Source: Hydractinia symbiolongicarpus (Eukaryota; Cnidaria; Hydrozoa; Anthoathecata; Hydractiniidae). Taken from it: 64,000 bases of DNA. Of this stretch, positions 39,431-50,460 are shown piece after piece. The translations under genes were made by a program, and so were the position numbers. The stretch is from positions 8,122,001 to 8,186,000 of the forward strand of contig NC_079879.1 of the NCBI RefSeq assembly GCF_029227915.1, given 5' to 3'. Within the stretch, counting starts at the first letter, position 1, and each line of letters opens with the position of its first letter. Below the pieces are notes generated by a model that was not told the origin of the DNA, made no database searches, and saw nothing but the letters and a program-made list of their open reading frames with translations.

Positions 39431-41699
39431 GACAATTATAATAGATTACTCCGTATAAAAGACCTTTCAAAATAAAATTATATTTAATTAAAAAAGAGAA
39501 AATGTGACAACTTTGTTCCAAGCGCCCAATGTCCCGTTTTTGGTCTAAACAGCAAAATTTGCCGTTTTAGAAAAAAAGAGACAACGGGCGCTGGGAACTA
39601 GATTGGAAATTTATATCCAACAGGGGTGGTATGAAAATCGCAGACAAAAATATTTGATGTCTTTTTTTTACATAAAATAATTCACACAGTTAAAACCGTA
39701 AAAAGTTGATAAATACTGCAAATTTAAAATTATGCAGCAAATATATAACCCGTTACAACCATTTCTTTACTTTTTATATCTATGTTTTCTATATATTTAC
39801 GTTTTAATTCTGTGAATTTTTAAGATTAACTATTTAGGAGTTGCAAAAGTTAATTCTAGCAAATTTTTTTGAGAGCATCGATTCGCAAAAGCGTGCAGTT
39901 ACACAATCTATTCATATTACTTATATGCAAAAGTTTTTGTAGTTAAAGTATTCGTGTTTTTTAAATTTAAATACACCAGCTTTAATTAATCTTCACAATA
40001 ACTATTTTTTATAGACAACACAAGATTTTGCCTTAGGACTGCTTAAGCTTCTCTCTTGTAAGCTTACAAGTTTTTACTTTTTACTTACTTGTTGTCTACT
40101 TGTTGGAAGTACCAATTTCACATTCTGTTCGTTATTTAAATCAAACTTTAAATACATGCAGGAAAAATAAATAATTTCGGAATAAAAAAACAACGAAACG
40201 AATTCAAAATAACTGTATCAAATTCAAATCAACTTTGACAAATATTCAAGGACAAAAAATACCACAGGCTCAGGATTCTGACTCTTTCATAACTTTTAAA
40301 AAGTTTAAGAATGAAATTAAACTTGACACATCTGGTAGCAACACATTTTTGCCTAGGTCATAGTCATAAGACTTAGTCTTATGACTATGCCTAGGTCAGC
40401 AATTTTACACCATGATGTCATTACATGCTAAGATTTATACAAAATTACAGTCTGTCTGCTTAAAATTCCATTTACTTTCTAATCCAAGAAAGAATTTCAA
40501 AATTCTGTCCGATAACCAAACAAGAGTATTCCCCTCGCCCCCATCAGGCCGAATGGAATTGGAATAGCTTACTCGCAATGCAAACAAAATAACAAGCCCT
40601 AGGAAAAAAGGGGAATTGTACAATATAACTTTTTGTTTATATGTGCAAATTTATAAACATAAAAATCATTTGGATTAATTTACATATAACTTTAATCACG
40701 ATTTTCTTATCAGAATTATGTTTTGATCTTGTTCCAACGTCAATTATAGAATAATGATCAGGTCGTGTAGAAAGTCATTTAACATCTGGCTATCCTATCC
40801 AAGGGTTACCTAGTCACCTGAAATACCCTATTTCAAAACGATTGTTAGAAATTCGGAATTTTATGGTGTAGGGTATTCTAGAAAACTCAGGAACTGGAGC
40901 ATCATATTTAACTAGCGACTCTAGCGTAACGAATACAACCAAATTTTTTAGTTTGTTTTGATGTTGTCAGGAAATAATCTCTGCAAAAAAAGATGTGGTG
41001 TAATTTCTACACAAAAGAGAAGTGATGCAGAGCGTAATCAATAGGAGATAAAACGTTAATCGCATTCTCCTGATTATAAGCATATTTTCCTAGGTGTGCT
41101 AATCTGTTGTATTGAAGTCAGTAATGTATAACCTTGGAGAATATAGTGTATTAAATTGCTTATTATTCACTCACATGATTTTCCTTGACTACCATAATCC
41201 ACCACGTTTACATTTGTAGTTCAAAAACCATTGGGGGCCTGGGCGCTAAGGTTTAATTTTAAGTGTTTCGTAACTCTACTACCTCTGGAGTTTTTTATTT
41301 TAAGAAAATTTAATTAAGCAAGGAAATACAGTGTACTTGCATTTAAAGGCAGTAAAGATAACAAATATTCACTTATATCAAAACACGGCTAATGATATGA
41401 AGAAGTAGACCGAATCAGGGTTTTGAGTGAGACAGAAAAAACTGAGAAAAGTTGTTTTTTATAAAAACTAAAATCAGTATACCGGGTTAAACTTTCCGGT
41501 AGTTCCTAGTTCTTTAAAAGTCTTATAATTGCAGGTAGTGGTACGTTTTCATGCTAATTTATAAAAAATAGGCATTTTGTGCGATGCGCTATATATGTTT
41601 TTACACATGCGTTTGCGTTAAATGATGGAGGTCTAATTTAAGTCTATATCATGTGGCTAAAAACTATATAGAAAAATCATTTTATTTTGATAAAAGGTT
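39431..41699. other. AT-rich spacer between duplicated units
   Basis: No gene recognised. One hairpin at 40352-40395. The ORF at 40435-40623 has a hydrophobic start but no other support. Confidence 0.4.
40352..40395. repeat. Near-perfect inverted repeat (20-21 bp arms)
   Basis: Arms 40352-40372 and 40376-40395 pair with one bulged base around a 3-nt loop. It could be the relic of a fold-back element or a small hairpin. Confidence 0.6.
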
Positions 41700-43010
41700 C
41701 AACTTATCAATAAAAAAATATTACAAAAATGTTTCTGGTGAGATGAGATCGATGCTGATTCTCGTGCTCTTTGGTGATCAGATTCGGCATGGTTCTAAAA
41801 AAAAAATGATTGAAAACAACTTCCAATTTATTCCTTCTAGTTTCTTTGTATTAAAAAATCATGGAACTTCAGTTGGGAAGGGCTGGAGACGAGATAACTA
41901 TTAGTGTAAAATAATTTTCACTATAACATGAAATATAAAAGCATACTTCAAGTGTGTAATATATATTTCTTTTTAGATTATATTCGAAACTTTATAATGT
42001 TCTCAACGTTAGATACAAATCAAATAAGCATCTGCATTCAACAAGGACACGATGTAATAAAAAGGAATATATCACACCATATTAATCCAATTGAGAGAAG
42101 ACACAATGCAGTACTATAAAATAATTTTTTGAAACGTCCACAGTGTCAGCTACAAATCCATTCTCAATCCCAGAGCTATTATGCTACAAATAAAGATCTT
42201 TACCTTTATTTTACATGGAACAAGTCGCAACACGCTAAGAATAAAAATATGTTTGTCATAATTTATCAATAAGAAAAAGTAAATATTTTTATTTTTTATT
42301 TTCTTGTTACCAGAATAATAAAAAATCACTTACGCATATGTTTTGGCAACATCTAAAAAAAAAGAGTGTAATGTAAAGCTTTGGAATATTTCTTATTATA
42401 TAAAAATTAAAAATCAAAATATTAAAAATGAAAAACGTACCTAACAGGATCTGATGAATAGTTATTTAAACAACTCTTTATACTATAAAAAACGGATTTC
42501 ATATAAAGATCTGGAACATTAGAACATGCCGAAGAGTTTCACACATTGCAATGCAACTTAACTATTAAAAAAATCTAAAAATTGGCAATCAACCTACCAG
42601 CCGTCGATATCAAAAGCACGCTTTCTCTGTAAAAATTGACGTGCTTGGTCCTGCGATACAAAATATCTTCGATTTAACATTTGTCGTATTCGTTGATCTC
42701 GTGCTAAGAAATAATTATCATTTGGTTGACGTAATTGGTCTCCCCGTCCAAGTGGCGCGAAATAATTCTCATTTCTCATTTGTCGTCGCGGGTCTCGTGC
42801 CATGAAATAGTTTCTGCCCATCATTTCTCGGTCTTGTTTTATGGCTTGATCATAATTCCTATAAACATCTCTCTTGCCTCTTTTGCATTCAATAAAAGCG
42901 AAGAGAGCAAATACAACAAGAATTTTCATTCCAATCATTCTTGTATTTTTTCACGACCAACTTGTCAGAATTCTCAGAGCAAAATAAGGTGAACTAATCA
43001 AAGGCATAGT
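41700..43010. repeat. Segmental duplication, copy B
   Basis: Partner of 38030-39430 in the same orientation; includes matching non-coding blocks and the second secreted-protein exon. Confidence 0.75.
42594..42938 (-). CDS. Secreted repeat protein / possible peptide precursor, copy B
   Basis: A 114-residue paralogue of the 38891-39349 product. The signal peptide and KRGKR region are almost identical, but there is only one ENYFAP-RGDQLRQP repeat before NDNYFLARDQ and a QRKRAFDIDGW tail. The end shows the same overlap of a stop codon and splice-donor-like string (CTGGTAGGT). Conservation of the signal and repeat with a diverged tail suggests that the secreted part is what matters. Confidence 0.65.
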   Translation of the reverse strand: MIGMKILVVFALFAFIECKRGKRDVYRNYDQAIKQDREMMGRNYFMARDPRRQMRNENYFAPLGRGDQLRQPNDNYFLARDQRIRQMLNRRYFVSQDQARQFLQRKRAFDIDGW

Positions 43011-44040
43011 ATAAATACAGATTGGGTAATTACAGTAATTATAGAGCATTGTTAGTAATAGAAAAGTTCCATCAGATAACTTCTTCAAAAAACAGGAAAG
43101 GTACAAAACAAAACAATAACAAGCTGCAATTAAAAAACAAAGCCGAATAAATCACAAAAATGTAATAAAATTCTGAGAGGAGGTGTTTTTTGTTTCAAAA
43201 AACCACTATGGTTTTAAAATTAGAATTTACAAAGTATATAAGAATTCCTAATAACATAATCGCATTAATGATGATTTCGTGTTTTTGTTACATGACATCA
43301 TAAATAAACAACGAGTTGGAATAACAGTTTGTCGGTGTCCCAAATCTATGATAACGATCCTCTAGCATTTATTTTTGAATTTGGAAAATTCTAGCTGTTA
43401 AAGAATAACTATTTATTCAAACCATGATTCAACGTTGCAAATAGAAAACTACATTTGCATCTTTATTGACTTATTTGATCAGTCTCACATTTCGAATTTA
43501 ACTATGGTTTATGCTGTCTGTTTTTTTTGGCTTTAACTTAATATTTTATCATACATCCTACTAAAAATACGGTTTGATAAAAAAAGGAATTTTTCCTCTT
43601 GCATTCACGAAGTTCTATTGATTTTTTAGAGAATCCCTATTTATCCGATATGTACGTAAACATGGGAGCTAAATGACTAAACTCAATTTTTAAAATAGTT
43701 GCTAATCAGATAGGATAATGATTATTGTAGGAACGTTGGTTTCTTTTGTTTTTGCTGATATTTAGATACGATTGTTCTCATCTTGTTTATAATTGCATTT
43801 TTAATAACCTTCGTAGTAAAGATCTATTGCATTAGATTATGGTCAAGAAAAATGTATAAACAAGTCCTTATCAAGATCAAGATGCCGAACCTTGCATTTC
43901 ACAATGCGTCATTATTTTTTTAGATAAAGCTGATTTAAAAACCATCCTCTTTGGCGTCATTTCTACCTCCATGTTTGCACATATTACTGTTATAAAACTT
44001 ACGAAATAAAAATAATCTATATATGGTATTTTAACATTTA
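43011..44040. other. AT-rich region without recognised gene
   Basis: No ORF above 60 codons with family features; nothing to annotate. Confidence 0.4.
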
Positions 44041-44056
44041 TTTTCTTTCGCAAAGT

Positions 44057-44234
44057 TGTTTAAGGGAAACCTTGAAGAGATAGGGAAATGCATGTTCTGG
44101 GAGAGCGACACTGACGATGTCGATATCGATGTCGACCGCCTAAGAAGCCGCTGCTACCCCATCTACCACAAGTGCTTGTTTACCGACGTTGGTATCAGCA
44201 CCTCCAACTTCCTCCTCAGACATCTCAATCTATA
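44057..44234 (+). other. GC-richer island open on both strands
   Basis: The plus frame reads about 59 codons (GNLEEIGKCMFWES, DVDIDVDRL, CYPIYHKC) from an AG-acceptor-like site to a stop. The minus strand has MSEEEVGGADTNVGK from an ATG at about 44223. It stands out from its AT-rich surroundings. It could be an exon or a Polinton 3 piece; family not recognised. Confidence 0.3.
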
Positions 44235-44393
44235 AAAAGCTAAAATCGTTATCAATCTACAATCTTCGACTGCGGTTCTAAAATATAAAAAAATACCAAA
44301 AATGATTAAAAAACTGTCCAAAAATCAAAATTTATCATCCGTCATAAAAAATAAAAATTTTAAATTCAGAAAATCGTTATAATAAAGACATCA

Positions 44394-44673
44394 ATCAAAA
44401 ATCAATTTGCGAATTACACGGCATTGCTAAAACCCAGGGAGATGACAAAGTACCACAAACTCAACAAATTGATCTTATAGCTTTATTAGAATCAGAAAAA
44501 ACCTCAACATCAACTAGAGCAACACCTGAAGCTTCACAAAGATCACCAATACGAACATGGACAGGAGCAGGAAAGGTAGTCAAGTCTGTGACAATAATAC
44601 CAATACCTAAAGCCATGGGTTTATTGGACAAATATTCGACAAGTAGTGAAAACCAAACTATCCAGCTGGTATA
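44394..44673 (+). pseudogene. SAP/HeH-type protein of Polinton 3
   Basis: An open stretch: SICELHGIAKTQGDD, then QQIDLIALLESEK. This parallels VKQLRDIAKGRG...ELIALLENV at 13801 in Polinton 2. A polar Thr/Ser/Pro tail follows. No ATG start is evident. It marks the left end region of the remnant. Confidence 0.55.
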
Positions 44674-44879
44674 ACTGATTAATCATAACTTTGCCGAAAC
44701 ATATCATGGATGGTGTTGTAAACGCCTATTACGTCTTTAGAAACAAAGTCGAGGGTTGTATAAAATGAATAACACCCTAAAGAAGAAGAAGACAACCAAG
44801 AAAGAACCTGGGGAATAAATCGGGAAGGAAGACAGGCTGAAAAAGCATGATTTTACGCCTCGAGAGCACACAATGAGAA

Positions 44880-45172
44880 AGGCATAACGTACATCCGGAT
44901 CACGGGTATAGAAAAAGTGATGTTGATGGATATTGAAGAACAAGTAAAGGATATGGGATCCGTTAAAATACAGACGTCCCTTCTTGGAATAAGAAGGCAA
45001 TGACTCCACTGGAGAAAATAATAAGGAATGATAAATTCTTCAATATCAACCTAATAGAGGTATTCCAAGGTAAAAACACAGACGACGAACTTGATATAAT
45101 TTGGTCATAAACCAAGAAGCAATAAAATAGCCCAGATCGTTATAAAATATGGCTAAAAGAAGAAAAATCTTA
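44880..45172 (+). pseudogene. POLB: Polymerase N-terminal region of Polinton 3
   Basis: Reads IEEQVKDMGSVKIQTSLL and, after a shift, LIEVFQGKNTDDELDII. These match the QVEDVGSAKVQLSLW and ASAFQGSNVDDVLDRMF segments of Polinton 2 (14.06-14.27 kb). Frameshifted and stopped. Confidence 0.6.
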
Positions 45173-45259
45173 AAATAAGTTAGCTAATTAAAATCGACTG
45201 CCGTAACTGTCTAAACTGTCTAAAAAAAATTATATATCCCAGGTTATAATTATATGTGG

Positions 45260-46000
45260 CACCTAAATACACGAAATTTTGCTTAGTCTGTGTTTAAGAA
45301 AAGACAAGAAAGAGGCATTTCGGGCAGAGTTAGAAAACTCCTTCCACCAGTTAGACACATTTTAGGCCATGCTTTGTTGTACGAGTTCTCCACCTTTCGA
45401 GAGAACTTGATGCACGGAAACTACATGTAGTCTTTTGCACTCATTTTTAATGTGCGTCACAAAGAGTTTGTTCGCTCTATTATGAGCGTTATTAACTTTA
45501 TGTAGTAGAGTTCTACTTGGAAATCTTCATATAACAGGGCAGTAAGTAAATTGTTGTAATTGAATTAATACGCAATTAGTATTTTGTTTATAATACTGTG
45601 ATATAAGATTTTGATTGTCATGAACTATACCCAGCAAATTTACATATTGAGGTTCTTGTAATATTTCTTTAAAATTAAAAAAAGCAAGAACTTCACCTAT
45701 TAATTTTTCAAGAATGAGCAGTCTCTTTTTTAGTTTAGATCGTCAAACAGGCTGGCTCGGTAGGCGAGATCTCGTTTCTCAGAGGCGGAATGAACATTTT
45801 TTTCATATAAACACTTACTAAGAATTTAACTGAAGCCTATTATTGAAAAACCATAAATTTACAGTTGAAAAAGCACTTTCTAAACACAACTTTATCTCCT
45901 CAAATTGTTTTCCAGATGTATAAAGTGTATTTTCATCTGCCTAATTACAGATTCTAACAAAACTAATGGTAGAGTGAGTAAGATAAAAAACCTGAATAAG
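45260..46000 (-). mobile_element. Decayed LINE reverse transcriptase fragment inside Polinton 3
   Basis: The minus translation gives ESAFSTVNLWFFNNRLQLN near the 5' side, VNLLGIVHD in the middle, and YCPVI...VNNAHNRANKLFV near the 3' side. These are the RT thumb and tail motifs of CR1/Jockey LINEs, in several frames. It separates two pieces of the Polinton 3 polymerase. Confidence 0.6.
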
Positions 46001-46860
46001 CAAGTCCCATATAGCTGGTGTTTCTATAGCAACTTCGCCTACTGAGATGTACCAAAACCGCTCAAGAGCATATTGTGGTAAAGAGTGCGTTAAACGGTGC
46101 GTCGATCATCTCGAGGATTTATGACTATACCTCTATATACTACAACTATATGATACATTCCGCCAGCAACAAATGATAGATCTTACAGAGGTGTTCAAGA
46201 GGAAGTATAGCAAGGTGACAGAACGCCACATAGGTATGAAGACTTTTAACGAACCCGAGGGCAATAACAAAGACCGAGGTCATTGCCATTATACGAGTCT
46301 ATACCGTGGCGCCGCACATAACAACTGCAACCTTTTCCACGATTTAGGCAGGCACTATCCGTATCTATTCATTTGTGAGCTCAGTATAAAATATGGAGAT
46401 CAAGACATAGAAATCATTGCAGAGAACAATACAGTAATCTCCAATGGTGCTTTAAAAAGATACCTTTAAACTGATGCATTGTAGGGTGTATGAGTAGATT
46501 GATTCTTGGAATTGCTTTGATGAGGTCAAACTAACGCTTAAAATAGCATTCTATAGCAAGCTTAACTTGCCTGAAAAATCTGACAAAAAGTATGATCATG
46601 CACAGCAAATGTGAAATCGTATCACACCAGAGGAGGCTTCACAGGTACACCTACTCGAAGGTCATGTAGATTATCCTGAGAAATTCCATGTCAAGTACAA
46701 CGAACTGCTGTTCCTGCCGGAGCGAATGGTCATCTCCAACGTAGAGTAGCTGATACCTAACTTGAAAATTAAACGTAACTATGTCGTGCACGTAAAGAGC
46801 GCTTTATAAAACACCTGAACATGGTCCCATATTGAGAAAGGTCCATCGAGTAAAGTGAGT
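46000..46860 (+). pseudogene. POLB: Polymerase exonuclease and later pieces of Polinton 3
   Basis: Begins with WCFYSNFAY (compare WCTYSIFAY of Polinton 2). ORF 46173-46469 has DRGHCHYTSLYRGAAHNNCNL, the Cys/His motif of Polinton polymerases just before the exonuclease II region. After stops come FDEVKL, KKYDHAQQMW, the VDYPEKFHVKYNEL segment and LIPNLKIKRNYVVHV, which correspond to the conserved region between exonuclease and palm. Many stops; clearly dead. Confidence 0.7.
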
Positions 46861-47092
46861 GGTTAAAACCTTATATTGAACTAAATACGAGAATTTTTTT
46901 TTAATAAATAAACAATACCAGTTCGCGAGGACCGTTTTTATCTACCACGCATAGGACTGTTTCATGCGTGCTGGACATACCATACTATACTGGATACCAT
47001 ATTGTACAGTCTATGACTATTCAATATGGTACGTATCGTTAATATGTTTGGTCGATCTTATTGTCATTTTCTTTAATTGGCCTGCTTTTACT

Positions 47093-47330
47093 TACCGTTG
47101 ATAAGCTCTCGCACTTCACTGTCCCGTACTTCATCTCGCAATTTTTCTACACCTTCTTGCGCAAGCCGCTTTGTTAGTGCTACAGCCTTAGGTTTTCGGG
47201 ATCTACGTGTGATCTTTATAGCAGCATCTAATATGACGAATAGATCGTACCAATTTTCACCTTTCTCAAGGCCGGGAGAACATGCCGCCTCCTAGCAAGT
47301 CAAGCGGCACAGTTTCCCCAGCTATTTTAA
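47093..47330 (-). pseudogene. Unidentified exon-like fragment with splice signals
   Basis: The minus frame reads ENWYDLFVILDAAIKITRRS, then a Lys/Arg/Glu-rich helix (LTKRLAQEGVEKLRDEVRD) ending in a good donor (AACG|GTAAGT). An acceptor-like TTCTTGCAG lies at about 47.33 kb, but one frameshift separates the two. Looks like a former coding exon; family not recognised. Confidence 0.35.
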
Positions 47331-47621
47331 GTCCCCTGCAAGAATACGAATATCATCAACCCCTAATAATCTCCCTTTATCAGCTCATTAAAAGAGGGGG
47401 TGCAAATACTTATTGTACAAAATCTCGACAGTTCCGACGGATACAGCTTTAACAGTTTCAGTTAGGAAGATATATTTAAACTCAACTATGGTTTATCGCC
47501 TACAACTTGGGTGTCGGGTTGATTGAACTGGTTTACTATAAATGTTGAAGTTGATAAGGCACAAAGCAAACCCCACCGTCAAGGAGGCTACTGTAAATGA
47601 TCGATTATACGCCTTCTTCTA

Positions 47622-47941
47622 ATTAAACGCCCCCTTATGAAAGTAATTAAGAGGAGCATTTTTGTAAATAAACGCTTCTCTTAATTAAACTTCCCTATTT
47701 GAATAAACGCCCAACCTTTTCTGAAAATAGTGAATTTTAATGATGTTTATTGTTATAAAAATGCTATATTTATATCCACTGGAAGTTTACATTTTTGAGC
47801 TTTGTTATTTTCCACAACGACATTCAGAATAGCTGTATTTTTATTTCATTTCTTGCAGAAGTCGCATAACACACACCTCTCGATTAAACGCCCCCTTAAA
47901 TTTTCTAAAAATGTAAATCAACACCCAGGGCGTTTAATTGA
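47622..47941. mobile_element. MITE with ATTAAACGCCC inverted ends
   Basis: Starts ATTAAACGCCCCC and ends GGGCGTTTAAT, with extra internal copies of the same end string near 47883. No coding capacity. About 320 bp. Confidence 0.6.
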
Positions 47942-47950
47942 TCATTTTTG

Positions 47951-48290
47951 GTATGCAAAAGATGACTGAAATGGAGCTAAAATACGTGATTGGGAAGAGA
48001 AATGAGAAGGTAGGGATCGCCGAGGCTGCTAGAAGCATAAACAAAAAGGCTGCCATTAAAGCGTTAAATAAGAGAAAATAGCAGGAGAAGCAGATAGACG
48101 CGACTCATGGGGCCTTAAAAAACATAGAGGCCCAAATGACTCCCCCAGGGCGCGTAGGGCGCAGAGGTGATCAAGGAGAGCTTAAGGAAATTTAAAGAGG
48201 TTAACGGAGGCTAAAAGATCTACAACATAATGGACGACCTACCAGGGTAAATTGATGCCCACAACGAGATCTCTGATTCCTTCAGCATGC
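47951..48290 (+). pseudogene. Snf7/CHMP4-like (ESCRT-III) pseudogene
   Basis: Reads NKKAAIKALNKRK, a TAG, then QEKQIDATHGALKNIEAQ, the hallmark Snf7 segment in which CHMP4 proteins have KRxxxQALKRKKRYEKQL and a GTLSTIE motif. Further on, in a second frame, IMDDLPG...IDAHNEISDSF matches the later CHMP4 helix ending before EIS. Three breaks at least. ESCRT-III proteins cut membranes; here it is a dead fragment. Whether it was Polinton cargo or a host retrocopy is open. Confidence 0.6.
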
Positions 48291-49010
48291 GTCAATGTGA
48301 GACTAGGATGATAATAAGGGAGTCCAGGTCTGTAATATACCGATTTGAAGGTTAAGCGACAAAGCGCTACTACTACCAAGCCTTCCAAAGTCCGCTGACC
48401 ACAACCTGCCGATGCTGGCTTAGCGACCCAGCTAAGCGTGATAATCACAACTTATCTGGCACACTCTACAGAAATGCAGTACCCGCCAGTTCTTTGTACC
48501 TTTTTACACGCCTCATAGACCATGCTGAAGTTGTGGGACGTGTTAACACCTAGATGGAGGACAGGTTGTCAGTGATTATACAATACACCAACCCCACCTA
48601 AAGGTACTTATAGTTTACATGTGGCTCGGCAGTTACCCGCATTTCTCCATCGATGGCTCACTGTATCTAAAGACTAGTGTGCCACCAAGTGTGTTCACCT
48701 TAGCGCAGCAGTGGTGGTTGGCATGTGGTTAAAAGGAGTGCAGTAGCCGCGCTCTATTAAGAGATCTGTGGAACTAAAATAAGTATGTCCTTCAACGCGT
48801 GGGGAGAAAGGTCTACCTTTCCCTGTGACTGACATGTTAGATCTTCTTAGAGCATCTATATTATAATACCCGTATACGTCTGTCCGTCTGTCACGCAAAA
48901 TGGTAGCTTAGCTGCGCAAGTATAAAAAGGACCAGCGAACCCGTGGATTTTTCCACGGGCTAACGACTAGTCTTTTTAGAATGCTTAAGCATGATGGAAG
49001 ATATGTTTCG
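48291..49010. other. Unassigned decayed stretch in Polinton 3, with dispersed repeat copy 2
   Basis: Composition is like the Polinton remnant but no protein could be named. Positions 48850-48990 carry the repeat with head CCCGTATACGTCTGTCCGTC, also found at 36.37 kb. Confidence 0.4.
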
Positions 49011-49214
49011 ACTTCCTTAGTTCTTAATCTGCTCCCAATCATTGATCATATTCATTTCTTAATTGATCAGCTTCATGTCCTGTTTCTTGTGAGGAGACCC
49101 GAGAGAGAGTTTTTTGTTCTATCTTCGCCGGTTTTTGGGAAGAGCATAATAAAACTGCGTCAACTGCAGTAGGTTATGCCAAAGATGGCCTGTTCAAGTA
49201 GAAACTGCCTACGC

Positions 49215-49409
49215 TTATCCAGGTTCTAGTCCGCGATGCAATTGGCAATAAGGAAGAGAGCCTTTTCCCTTTCTAAATAATTTCTCGACGATCTTTAATA
49301 GCTGGTCTTTTGAGTCTATCAGAAAGATGTTCTTGTCCTTCCGGAAAAACGCTTGGTCAAATGTTGGGGCAAAGAATGGCAATTTTGTCGACGTTTTGTC
49401 TGCATTCAC
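49215..49409 (-). pseudogene. ATP: ATPase fragment of Polinton 3
   Basis: The segment RKDKNIFLIDSKDQLLKIVEK parallels WKDDYVFLINPKDQLFEWIQK between Walker A and B of the Polinton 1 ATPase. Walker motifs are not preserved in this frame. Weaker matches continue toward 49030. Confidence 0.55.
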
Positions 49410-49444
49410 TCATCAGCATGTCTAGCTGATGAGTGAATGCAGAC
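49398..49444. repeat. Perfect 20-bp-arm hairpin
   Basis: Arms 49398-49417 and 49425-49444 are perfectly complementary around a 7-nt loop, at the edge of the ATPase fragment. Perfect arms inside a much decayed element suggest a young event, such as a fold-back or inversion breakpoint. Confidence 0.7.
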
Positions 49445-49899
49445 GCTGTGTTTTCCGACGTTTTAATCGCTGTATAAAGGTTGTTTTACCATATCTAGCT
49501 GTCGTATTTAACTTTACCAGGGCGCGTTTCGCACTTAATGCTATGTGGATTGCCGGGGCCAGGAGGGTTTATTATTTGCTACACTGGAATCTACCATCTA
49601 AGATGTTGAGCTGATGAACAGGAGTAGGATGCCCTACAGACTTTTACAGGGAGTGTGCATCTGCAGAATGTCAGATGTATCTTCTCTCCTCATGGTGACG
49701 AATATGCTTCTAACCATCCTCTCGGAAGATAAGACGATCCTCTTATGCCTCGATAACATTGCAGTCGCAATACCATAGTGACTCACCTTATCAAATTGCT
49801 TTACCAGCATCTTTCATAACATCACCGATCATTGATCACCCCTCGTTATAAGCTAAGGAGGTCAGAGATCGACGACCTCTACAAACATCTTGAGAAACA

Positions 49900-50460
49900 G
49901 TTTGAGCTTCCTGATGCAAGGGCACAATGATGACTTTGAGCTGGAAGGGAATCAGCTTTTCTATAAAGGGTAGAGATAACCAAAGCACTGGTAAACTCCA
50001 ATCAATTAGTGCAATAAAGTGCTCGTTAGGCACAAGAAGTCTACAGGCTGTAGAATTCGCAGACTACCCTACATCAAATAAGGGTAAGGCTATGGCTCAG
50101 AGGCTTCTAAAAAACCTCAAGGATGTACAGGACAGATGCCGTTTCTGGAAAATGTTCTTGATGACACAATGATCCTCCTTTAAAGACTTCCTTCAACAAA
50201 ACCCTTACGAGGCGAGAACGAAAGTATTTCAATATCGAACTTTAGGATGTTGATCTCAAACATCGTGCTGGCAGTGACAGGTGGTGGTTATGTGCGTTTG
50301 CAAGCAGTTGGACAGATTTGGGAATTTTGGAAAGTATCTGGCAGGAAAGGCAGATGAGGCTTCGCCGGGAATTATAAAAAAAGGTGGAGTCGTTCTTCCA
50401 GCACACTGCTGCAAAGGTTGTGAATAATTTGCAGCTCGCTTTTTTGGGAGTTTAACCTAA
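49900..50460 (+). pseudogene. Coiled-coil/membrane protein fragment of Polinton 3
   Basis: Reads VEFADYPTSNKGKAMAQRLL (compare GFADYSTPKKSKAMAQELL of Polinton 1). After shifts, ISNIVLAVTGGG and FGKYLAGKADE match the ISTIVLAVTGEGG and LKYLAGKAG blocks of Polinton 2. Confidence 0.65.

Larger units (their letters stand above)
44340..50460. mobile_element. Polinton/Maverick remnant 3 (very decayed, with nested insertions)
   Basis: Separate readable pieces match Polinton proteins: SAP-type start (44.39-44.67 kb), polymerase N-terminus (44.88-45.17), polymerase exonuclease and thumb-like pieces (46.0-46.86), ATPase segment (49.2-49.4) and coiled-coil/membrane protein (49.9-50.46). Order fits Polinton 2 from its left end, with an ATPase inversion. 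A LINE fragment, a MITE and an Snf7-like sequence interrupt it. Limits are approximate. Confidence 0.75.

Noticed and set aside
46960-47020. ACCATATTG/CAATATGGT inverted repeat as MITE end
   Set aside because: Nine-base arms with a 17-base spacer are too short and isolated to support an element.
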